A DNA stretch of 64,000 bases from Micropterus salmoides. Taxonomy: Eukaryota; Chordata; Actinopteri; Centrarchiformes; Centrarchidae. A program made the translations under genes and the position numbers. Each line of letters opens with the position of its first letter. Position 1 is the first letter of the stretch. Shown in pieces: positions 50,227-60,099 of the stretch. Where the stretch lies: assembly GCF_014851395.1 (NCBI RefSeq), contig NW_024044681.1:25111036-25175035 (forward strand). Direction: 5' to 3'. Below the pieces are notes generated by a model. It was not told where the DNA came from and did no database searches. It saw only the letters and a list, made by a program, of their open reading frames with translations.

Positions 50227-50311
50227 GATATTTGGATGCCCATTTCAGGAACTGTTGGAATGTGTTTCATATCTAAATGGTTGTAATCCTGATTTAAAAT
50301 TCACTCTTGAA

Positions 50312-50742
50312 TAAGGCTGGGCAATAAAACAATAATGATAATTATCGCAATATAATTTTCCTTAATGACACTATAACAAATGTTCAATATATCATCAATA
50401 AATGATTTAATTCATTTGAATCGTAACAAATTAGCACTTAATTTTTCTGTTAAGATATTTATTTTGGGAAAAAGGCACTGAAAAAACTTATATATAGTTT
50501 TGAATGTTCTACCTCAGATTTATGAAGTGATCCACTGTTTGTACGTTCTGACCATGAAGAAATGTTTAACACCACAATTAACCATCTGTTTTTTTCAATA
50601 TTCACGCAGGATCAAAAATCAGCCTTTAAACCTGAGAGAAATAATGGTTTGACATTTATCGTGATAATTATCGATATCGAATGAAATAAAAAGTTTTTTT
50701 CATTAATCGTGATAACATTTTTGGCCATATCGCCCAGCCCTA
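50312..50742. mobile_element. hAT-type MITE (431 bp)
   Basis: The termini are TAAGGCTGGGCAATA and TATCGCCCAGCCCTA, inverted matches of the TAGGGCTGGGCGATA end of abundant fish non-autonomous hAT elements. The flanks CTCTTGAA (50304-50311) and CTCCTGAG (50743-50750) agree at 6 of 8 positions, as expected for an aged 8-bp target duplication. The interior has GATAATTATCG palindromes. No transposase is present. Confidence 0.8.
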
Positions 50743-50761
50743 CTCCTGAGCATTTCTTGAT

Positions 50762-51013
50762 ATGTGTATTGAGTTAAATAATGTGAGCCTTATTACCTCA
50801 CTATATAAGAAAGACACAGACCCTAAAATTCTAAAATATGGCATACCTAAAAGACAATTTTACACATTAAGACGCCTCTGCCATTCTGATGAACACGTCA
50901 TCGAGAAGGCCCTGGAGATGAAACAACACTTCTTAGAAAGAGGTTATTTAACTCAATGTGTAGATGACACTCACCACATTGCTCTATCAAAATCTAGATC
51001 GGACCTTTTATAA
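50762..51013 (+). pseudogene. Penelope-like element protein fragment
   Basis: An 83-codon frame includes the segment PKRQFYTLRRLCHSDEHV, then MKQHFLERGYLTQ and SKSRSDLL. The order P.GQF..LRR.C, A..M...F..RGY and R.DLL is the pattern of the region following the reverse transcriptase fingers and palm in Penelope-like retroelements. No RT catalytic motif or GIY-YIG nuclease remains. A hAT MITE directly upstream and the inverted arm 30 bases downstream show how much was lost. Assignment is from family recall. Confidence 0.55.
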
Positions 51014-51043
51014 AAAAGGACCAAAAAAGAAAAACATTACTCA

Positions 51044-51548
51044 GTGTTCCAGGGCATAGTGCAGATTACTCTTCATAGAGGGGGTGATGTTGACAGGAGG
51101 TTATGCAGAGAGACCTTTTTTGGATCCACTCTGTAGGAACATTGCAACCACTGGGTCGACATGAGGATTTTGTAGTGAGTGTGTCGCGATGAATAAACAG
51201 TAATAGATTCTATATTCTGTATGCTTGATGAAGGCAAAAGCCTCCATTGTTGTGTATTCTATTTTGTTGTGTATATTGTGAATTTGGTGTACTTGATGTG
51301 CTTAGGAGTTCTTGACAGTCTCTATAGACACTTGTAGTCCATCATACCCAGGGCTACAATCCCCTTGATGTTTAGTCATACAAGTTAAACTGATTGACAC
51401 AAGTGTTCTGCATTAAGGCTAATCAAGTGATGTTCTTTTAACCTTATGTACTGCTGCATTCACTTGCTACCTGTTCTTGCCTTAAAGAAGGTCTCTGACC
51501 GAAAGCTCACTAATTAAAAAGATTGTTGCACTGCTTTGAGTGTGCGGA
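51044..51548. repeat. Right inverted arm with hammerhead-like motifs
   Basis: This is the inverted counterpart of 49518-49818, beginning TGTTCCAGGGCATAGTGCAG, next to the Penelope-like protein fragment. It has extra sequence. CTTGATGAAGGCAAAAGCC at 51224-51242 and CTTAAAGAAGGTCTCTGACC then GAAAG at 51481-51505 resemble hammerhead ribozyme cores (CUGANGA, stem II, GAAA). Penelope-like elements are known to carry hammerhead motifs in their terminal repeats. Confidence 0.6.
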
Positions 51549-54500
51549 TGCTAATTTCTCATAGAGCGAATTTGTGCACAAGAAAGAAACTGACAAATCC
51601 GAAATAAAATAGTTTCAATCCTTGAGTCCTTTTGAATACAGTTCTGATCCTGGTCTCTTCTGAACTGGAACTGATTAACCCTTTTTAAATTAAGAGGTGA
51701 CCATATGTCAACAGCATAGTAAAAAGCCTGTATTTGGGCCTCTGCCTCTTAAGTATAATGATTTAGCACTGATGAAGGGAAACATGGTTATTGCTGACAA
51801 CATACATTTTTGAGCACACAAAAACCACATTAACCACAATATGTAAAATATCTTTATTTTTAAAATGAGCATTTGAAAACTATTTCTTTTGTGTTGAAAA
51901 ATGTCAACGTGTCTAATTTTGATGGGTGCCAAATGTTTCTTGTAACTTTAAAGTAAAAATGCCATTTGATCTGTTTAATTGCGAGGCCATGCTGAGTTAA
52001 GCAGCACTTTTACATAATTATCATCTTGAAATGGTCACTTAAATATCTCCTCTTTCCAAAAATAATCACTGCAACGCCTCCACTTTCTAGATATCATCAG
52101 TCACTGTTCAGCATGACAAAACACATAGAACTGTATACCTTATATTTACACCAAAAAAACATTTAGCATTTAGATTCCTCTGGTTCACGAGAGTTCACCT
52201 GTAGAGCCTTAATATCTGTCACATCATGGTACCTCAACTGGCTGCGTCTCTTTGTCAGTCTCCCTCTCTCTTAAGGATTCATTAGTCCCTATAGACTCCA
52301 GCAGCCTAAACATATTGCACCATTCAGCTGGTACTTATGTGTCATCTGTTATCTATTGGACTGGTGTTTCTGGTGAGCATATGAATGATAATCAGACCTT
52401 TGTGTGTCCATAGAGGTGCAGCAGGATCTGCAGTCTGTGATGTTGCCTCAGGGGGAGATTAGGAGGGGCAGCCGGCCCTCTGTGTCACGTCGACAGTCAC
52501 AGCGCCCATCCACGGCTGGGCCAAACCCCACTGGGACCTTAAATCCTGTTACACTGTCAGCTAAAACCATCATTTGTATTAGAGATGTGTGGGTGTTTAA
52601 GTGTGTGTACGTATTAAGTGAGGGGGGATAGTGTCTTAAACTATGAATTATTCATACCAAAAAGAAAAGGAGATATTGACTACATCTCCATAAACAGACT
52701 GCTCTCTTTATGTCATCAGGCACGAGATCTTTGGGTATAATTGCATAAAAGCCCCTGAAAATGTGCTTCTCCAATGGCACAGCAGGCACTGGTCAGTGTT
52801 ATCATCGGGGATGAACTTGAGTGATGGCAATTGTTCCAACTTAATATCTTATAAATAATTTACTATTTCAGAGGCATTGCTATCCCCCCTATCAAACAGT
52901 AACGTTAAGAAGCTTTACCAACCCACAGCTGTATGCTAGTTACAGAACACACCAAGCTGTGCTGAATTAGTCTGGATCATTGGTTTGTGAGGGAAAACAC
53001 AGATATGGATATGATGATACATGAACCTTATCATAAGTGGCTATAAATGTATTTTTTTAGCTTGGAACTAGAGCAAAAAAATGTAATAGAGTTGTTGTAA
53101 TGTGAGTGGGCTATTTCCCTCCATTATTTATCTCAGTAACAAGTGATTATGGAGAATGAGATTCTTTGCACTTCTGGCCCGCGCCTGCAGAGGGAGGTCA
53201 AAACTATTTGTCAGTCTCCAGTTGGGATTGCAAATTAGGATGAGCCTCCCTGCGTGACGACCCATGAAACCTCTATTCCTATCCACGGGGTGACTGCTGT
53301 ACATAATTTGAAAATTAGGGCCTTTGATAACATCTTTATGTTAAGCAATACATCAAGCTGCCACCGCCGTCCTGCCGCTGTGAACAAAAAAAGAGGTGGG
53401 TGAAAATAAGTTTTAAATCTGCAGTGTTCAGAGCCATAAAATTACACATTTTGCCTGTTTAATTTTGAGCTTAAGCACATGGTCAGGCAAACTCCTCGTG
53501 AAAATAAAAGCGCTTTATAAGGTATGATGAAAACATGTCATTAACTAGGCTAAATAAGAATCTGAATAAAAGCGATAGATTTGTGTTTACCTACATGTTT
53601 CAGTGTGCAACAAAATTGACAGACTAGGCTAGTTAATGGCTAATTGATGGGAGAAAATGAAAGGATAGACTATAATAAAACAACAATGAAAGTGGCTCTC
53701 GGAGATATAGCAGTCATTCCGGCAGATATTTTGTCTTGTTGAAGGGTTTAACTGCTCCTAATTTTAATGGCGCGCCTAATTACAGGTCCAGCCTTTATGG
53801 AAGATTAGTGGTGTGAAGCTGAGCACATTAGGCCTCTTTTATGAGTAAAAAACAGATAGCAGCACACGGTCATGTGGGTATGCTTTTGGAGCTGAAGAGC
53901 TAAATCGCTGGACAATTTGTGGGAAGGAAAGCCTAAATCAGATGACATGTAGGCCTAAACAATAGGCCTACACCTCAGCGGACGACAAGGTAGGCTACGT
54001 TTTGTCAGTAATTAAAGAGGCTAACTCCAAATACTACTATACAAAGAAAGTGCGAATAATAAAGCAAAACCCATGTTAAACACAAGGATGTAGCTCTGCA
54101 ATAACTTTGTGTAGACTATCTTAGCGCCATCATTGCCCCCATCTAACACAACGTCCCGAGGCGTTGAGTCTATGATGTCAAATTTAGGCCTACCCTTAAT
54201 TTAAAGATATCAACAGACTTTGTTTTGTGCTGGCTGCTTAATAAATAGGAAACATTTAAACATCGTAAGGAAAAGAAATCATATTGCACTATTTACTCAC
54301 ACATTACGAGTCCCGTCCCTTTGAAGGTCTTGTTCAGAGAGCCTTAAAGTGAAAGAAAATGTTTTCCTATTACTTAATTCAATCAGAGCGCGAGGCGGGG
54401 GCTTCACGCGCAGCGCACTGGGCTCCTCTATGACAGAGTCGCCTTTGTTGCGTCTATCCGCCGCTGTCACACACTTTAATTCGACTCTCTTTCTCTCTCA

Positions 54501-55377
54501 TTGAAACCCCTCCACAATGACATTCAATAAGGGCCGCAGAGTGAAAACCTGGTTATTTTTACATATTCTTTCCCCCGACTCTGCAGGGGCCCGAGCAAAG
54601 GAATTAATCACTGCTCTTTAACAGCACTGCCTTCAGGCAATGACTTGTCCCTTTTTTGTGCCCAGAAATGACACATTAACCTTAAAATGGATATGCATAA
54701 ACTTTACATGCAGCTGTTGCGCTCAACACTGTCAGTAAAGTAGCCACACAGGTGCAGAAGAAGAAGACCTGTCGCGCAAATAAATTAACATGTGCAACAA
54801 ACAATTCATTCAAAAGAATGGTTGGCATTTATTCAGAAAGATAACACGCATGCAACTGTTTATACATTTGACTGGTTTCTCATAATCTCACCAGATATGG
54901 GCATAATGAACCTTTAGTTTTAAAAGCACCGACGGGAAATGGTTCTGTAATTGATAATAAATGTAGTTACATTAACAGGTGTAAATATTTCTGAAAGTTT
55001 TCTCCTTCACGCCTTGGTTGTACACACTCGATGAGGACCATCATACACGTACCTAATAGGCTGCTTAATGGCTAAAACAAAACTTGAATACATATACTGG
55101 CTTTCCGAATTTGACAGAAACGTTTTCTCTCGCGCATTTAAGCTGTGCTCTATGATAAAATGAGAGTGATGATAAAAGGGAGAATGGGCAGTGCCGCCTC
55201 TTGCGGCGTGGGTGGGGCTGACAAGAATAGACTACATTATGCAGTTCATTTAGTTAACAAGTGAAATAATGGGGAAGCGTGCAGTGGGAATGCCGAGAGA
55301 AAGGCACAAAACCCTATTGAGAGCTCTTTGCCGCTTACAGCGTAACCGTCACATGGCCGAACCGAGTCCACGGCGGC
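51549..55377. promoter_or_regulatory. Upstream region of gsx1
   Basis: About 3.8 kb lacking recognised genes or mobile elements. The blocks 53100-53560 and 54360-54760 are less AT-rich, lack repeats and contain several TAAT/ATTA homeodomain-type sites, so they are candidate enhancers by position. An exon-like stretch at 52414-52550 is treated in the findings. No conservation data support a firm call. Confidence 0.3.
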
Positions 55378-55384
55378 TATTTAA
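55378..55384 (+). promoter_or_regulatory. gsx1: gsx1 TATA box
   Basis: TATTTAA occurs 117 bases before the ATG within a GC-rich proximal promoter. Transcription would start at about 55405-55415, leaving a 5' UTR of around 90 bases. Confidence 0.6.
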
Positions 55385-55500
55385 GGAGCGTCGGTGCGCC
55401 TTCAGCACCACTTCGCTGTCCACCGTCCCGAGGAGAGCAGACTGACACAACGACGCGCCGGCTTCAACGTCAAACAACGCTGAGCAACAAGTTCGCAAAC

Positions 55501-56334
55501 ATGCCGAGGTCTTTTCTCGTGGATTCCTTGATTTTAAGGGAGGCCAACGACAAAGGGAACGAGAATAACCCACCTTTATTCCCGTACGCCGTGCACTCGC
55601 CGCACCATCCGCACGGGCTGCCGGGCTCCTGCCACTCCAGGAAAGCCGGGCTGCTGTGCTTCTGCCCGCTGTGCATGACCGCGTCCCAGCTCCACCCGTC
55701 ACCACCGACACTGCCGCTCCTCAAGGCGTCTTTTTCTCCATTCAGCTCACAGTACTGTCACTCAGCTCTGTCGAGGCAACACTCTTCATCCAACAGCATC
55801 AACCTCAGCCACGGACCAGGGATATACCAAGCTGCGTACTCAGTCCCAGACCCGCGACAGTTCCACTGCATCTCCATCGGTGAGTAGAGGCTGCTTTAAC
55901 GTTTGATCGAGTGGACGAAGACACATTCCACCTGTTTTCATAATATTTCTGTGGCTGACATTCTCTCTTTTTTCCCCACAGAAAACAGCAACAGCAAACT
56001 TCAGAGCAGCAAGCGCATGCGCACAGCCTTCACCAGCACACAACTTTTGGAGCTGGAGCGAGAGTTCACATCCAACATGTACCTCTCCAGACTGCGGCGC
56101 ATCGAGATCGCCACATACCTGAACTTGTCTGAGAAACAGGTGAAAATCTGGTTCCAGAACCGCAGAGTGAAGCACAAAAAGGAGGGCAAAAGCAGCGGCC
56201 AAAGGACTGGATCACATAACTGCAAATGCTCTTCCCTGTCCACCGCGAGATGCTCGGAGGAAGAGGAGGATGACATTCCCATATCTCCCTCCTCGTCCGA
56301 AAAGGAGGATGTGGACCTCTCTGTCTCCCCCTGA
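55501..56334 (+). CDS. gsx1: GS homeobox 1, ParaHox transcription factor
   Basis: This nuclear DNA-binding factor patterns ventral telencephalon, hindbrain and spinal cord interneuron progenitors in vertebrates. Exon 1 is 55501-55879 (donor ATCG|GTGAGT) and exon 2 is 55982-56334 (acceptor TTCCCCACAG|). They total 732 nt, giving 243 residues. The N terminus MPRSFLVDSLIL is a SNAG-like repressor motif typical of Gsx proteins. KAGLLCFCPLCMTASQLH and LPLLKASFSPFSSQYCH are Gsx1 signatures. The homeodomain spans about residues 136-195, with recognition helix KIWFQNRRVKHKK (Q50, N51). The C-terminal CKCSSLSTARCSEEEEDD and SPSSSEKEDVDLSVSP separate it from Gsx2. Polyalanine and polyglycine tracts of mammalian GSX1 are absent, which explains the shorter length. 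The start is fixed by conservation of the SNAG motif. The single intron just upstream of the homeodomain is standard for the family. Confidence 0.97.
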
Positions 56335-56840
56335 ACTCTCCCCTGCCTCCCATTTAAAATATTTTGGTCCTCATGATTTTCAATACAGCCAAAAAAAGAG
56401 AGAGACTGATCCACTTGTGTTCAGTCGCTTGTACATAGAAACAGAATATTTAATCAGGGAATTGCCCTGAATTATTGTATAGCTGTATACATGTTGTACG
56501 TTTTGTATGTAGTTTTTTTCTGAAAACGGTCCATTTGTTGTTGCCAATCCGATGAGTATGATAGGCACATTTGTAAAGAGAAACCCAAATGACAAAAAAA
56601 CTAAACAAAAAAATGAAACAATAGCAACATTGTTTATTAGTATTTTGGGGATACAGTATTTTGTATACATGGTGACTATACTGGTTAGATTCATTCTATG
56701 TGGATGGAACTGTGACTTCAAATATGGAAAGCTGGAAAGAAATGGAGATAACTCTGAAATTATATCTTCAGTGTAATTGAAAAATATTTATTTATTTAAA
56801 AATGTTGATACTTAAATAAAAAATATTTCTGAGCGGCAGA
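56335..56840 (+). other. gsx1: gsx1 3' untranslated region
   Basis: The region from the stop at 56332-56334 to shortly past the AATAAA at 56815-56820 is AT-rich and free of other genes. A run AATATTTATTTATTT around 56782-56796 is an AU-rich element of the sort that shortens mRNA life, which would suit a developmental regulator. Confidence 0.6.
56815..56820 (+). terminator. Candidate poly(A) signal of gsx1
   Basis: This is the first canonical AATAAA after the gsx1 stop, about 480 bases downstream. Confidence 0.6.
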
Positions 56841-59800
56841 CAGCGTTGTCGTGTGAATAACATATTTTGGTCTTTGCGCACCACTGAGTGCGCAGTGGCG
56901 CGCTCCACTCGTGTTGATATTAGCCGTTTGGACATACAATTATACATTGTTTTAAAAAAAAAAATGGTGCTATGAGGAGACACACAGATGATGCCACATA
57001 CTATGTGAAAGTCTTTGGTCAAAGTGGTGACATGAAATACATCCGCACACGTTTAAACTCACTGGTTGCGCTGTGTGTGGCGACGCGCAGTGCATTATTT
57101 CAGACGTATATTGTAAGATTCTTTGCCATTTAAAATATATATTTTAATATTCTCTTACATAACGGTTGAGTTGTGCTCAAGAGGTGTTTGATATCCAGGC
57201 TACGAGGAGAAAACTATATAAAAAAGTAACTGGCGAGGTTGATCATTTTTGCTCAAAGAACCAAAAAAAAAAAAAAAACAGACACTAGGGAGGACAAAAA
57301 CACACTACAGACAAACAAAACGTGCTTGTGTGTCTTGAAGGAGCACATCAGGCCATAAGAACTGAACTCCATCATGGACGAGTAAATCAAATGCTCAATA
57401 ATCTGTCAATCAGATGTGAAGAATACCTTGTTATGTGGTCATTTTATGTGCTTTCCCTCGGGGACACTCAGCCCAGATATCACTGCCTGGCCCTTTGGGG
57501 CTCTTTTCAAGTTTCATCCCTGAAATGATCCGTCTCGTGTGACCGAGTTAATAATCACTGTGGGTGTATAATGGTGCGTCAGGAGTGTGCATATCTTAAG
57601 ATATCGATCTAACATGAAGATAAATGAGGAAAAGACACAGTTTGGTTTTCATGACCCATATTGTTCTTATTGTTAGCGCAGTAGTGTGCTCAAGTTTATT
57701 CTCGGTTTTATGAGCTCCAGGTGTGTTTCAGATCTAATACAAGCCTCTTCAACTGAGTCACTATTATTCTTAAAAGAACGTAATTATTAATTAGCATATA
57801 ATGTGATTTTTATTGCAAATCATTCAATACATAAAATGAATAGTTGTTTATGCAAAGTCAAATGATACATTGCATCCTCAAACATAAATTTGGTCTTTTA
57901 GGCAAAATACTTTTGTTGTTTATTCTGGTTCAAATTAATCTAAAAAGAGTGTAAAGGTCGATATGTATATTTTTACTGAAGTTAAAAATATGTCATTAAA
58001 ACATCTCCAAAAAGACCACACCAGGACTTACTTATCAGCGTATAGTTCCAGTTTTGTTCGCCTATTTTACGCACCGGTACAGCTTCTCTCTGACTGAGGC
58101 TTCGGTTCTTAAAATTATATTTATTATGTTGAATATGCTTTAAATTATATTGGCTTCCTTAGAAAAGTATCTCTAGACTTTTTTTAAAGGGAGTAAAAAC
58201 TGTTCTTAAATTGCGTACAGCACGTTATCTGCACCAGCGTGCCTTTTTTTGGATGTGAAGTTTCACTTGTAAACTTTCATTTAATTGTTCACTTAACCAT
58301 TTAACAAAACTCTACTATTTGCATTTGTTAAGATATGGGATTAGACTATTTTGTTAATTGCACCAAAGAGCCCCATTTTGCTCACAACGTCTTCTGCAAA
58401 GCGCCCTTTATCCATTCAATAGCCCGGGGGTATGCGCCCTGGGGGAGCTTATACGCTCGGTGCTCCAAATGCTCAATTTATTTATTCTTAATTTTGTGCC
58501 GATCAATTCATTGAAGCAAAAAGGACTACGGTGTCTTTTTAAAAAGAAGAAAAGGGAATTGTGGACGTAACCTTGACGGAGCTGAGGAGAGGGCTCCCCT
58601 GACGCTGGAGAGCCGCTTGAGTCAACAGGCGCCCATCTAGCAGACTCGCCCTTGTCTTTATTCTGGCTAATTTTTTATTTACGGCTTTTCTTTGACATGT
58701 CTCTTATCTATCAGATTAAAAGAACAGCTTGTAACAAATCAGTCTGCACGATTTACAACAGCATTAAAAGGGGACAAAGGGAGCAGGCAGTCAGTACCTG
58801 AGAGTCTGGTAGACGGCGCAGCGCTGCAGCTGATTCGATGGTTTGAAAATACGCACGAAACAAAATACTTGAATCCTGAAAAAGAGCCTTTGTACGTTTC
58901 TTTAGAAATCAAGCAATTCTGCATGACAAAGGACAATTAATAAGCCGTCTTTTCACGACCAGCAGCTGGTTTCCCCGTCAAGGAAAGTTGGAAAAAATTC
59001 AGACTGAATGCGCGCAAAAGCCCTTTGCGCGCAGACAGCAACCCAAGGTGACCCATTTGGCACAGTTAAAATAACCAAGCCGAGGTAAAAGCGAGGGAAC
59101 TGTCAAAAACATTTAAGCTGAAATATCTTGAAATTGCAAATCCCTTTATGTGGAGGGACGCTGCCGATGTGGGTTAGTCGTACAAAGGAGGTGGTTAAGT
59201 TGGAGAGGCTTTGGAAACGGACACGTGGCTTCTCAATGAGAGCTCTTTTGGACCCGCGTGGCTTGCTGTGGCACTGCACATTCAACTACTTTCAACATAT
59301 CCAGCTTAGTAAATGTGTTTAGTAAACCTAACATGTTAACCTGCAAAGTTTAACAATATAGTTTGTTAACTTTTAAACACTTTAGTGCATTTATAACGTG
59401 TTTGTTTAGTCGTTTTTTAAGGGACAAACGCCTGCTGCTCCAGGCTTCCAACCTCGCTTGTGAATGTAGAGCACAGTTATTGTTGGAAGACGAGGCACTG
59501 TTTTCAAGGGGATATTTTTTAAACAAGCATTTAATGGTTTAATACACTTTTATCTTCAAATTTCATTACTTTAGTGGCTTTTTTTATTTCGCGTGCAGCT
59601 GTTGAGGCAATTGATGAGGCTACTGATATAAATATAGATATGTGAGCATGTTTGTGTGAACTGAAAAAGGCAAGTGTTTTACTTTTGCATCAACACCAGG
59701 AAGGCTAAATATTAAGCGTGTTTATAATCATATAACAGTTTTTTTCTGGTGTATTTTAGCAGAGCTTCATCCAGCAAGTCGACCTGCATCCATGGACTGG

Positions 59801-60055
59801 AAACAGTTTCAGTTGCCCATGATGTTTTTTTAATGACTGTGGTTTTAGTGGTAAAGGCTGAACAGCAACATGTTTAGATATGGAGCTTGTTCGTGGTGAT
59901 GAAGTGTATTCAAACTGCTGAAGTGGCGGGGAAGGAAACCGCTCGGCATTTCCTTGAACTCCGACTGCTTTCTGCTGCAACATTTGCACCCAGTCATCTG
60001 TTTATAATCTGTTTAACAGCTAATCAGTAATGTAAGATGAAGGACTGGCACGCAG
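56841..60055. other. Region downstream of gsx1, possible regulatory DNA
   Basis: No pdx1, cdx or other exon was recognised. Stretches 58040-58660 and 59040-59310 are mixed-composition and repeat-free and are candidates for conserved noncoding elements. Frames up to 82 codons have no family features. Confidence 0.35.
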
Positions 60056-60086
<31 letters not shown>

Positions 60087-60099
60087 ACTCTCTCTCTCT
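60056..60099. repeat. Compound microsatellite C(n)-(CA)n-(CT)n
   Basis: Seventeen C are followed directly by about eight CA units and then about five TC units. It is likely polymorphic and may be mis-sized by sequencing. Confidence 0.9.

Noticed and set aside
55349..55724. Minus-strand open frames of 84-120 codons over gsx1 exon 1
   Set aside because: They are antisense shadows of the GC-rich gsx1 first exon; the plus-strand frame has clear Gsx1 sequence.
55840..56414. Minus-strand open frames of 95-137 codons over gsx1 exon 2
   Set aside because: They lie opposite the homeodomain exon and have no family features; they arise from codon bias of the real frame.
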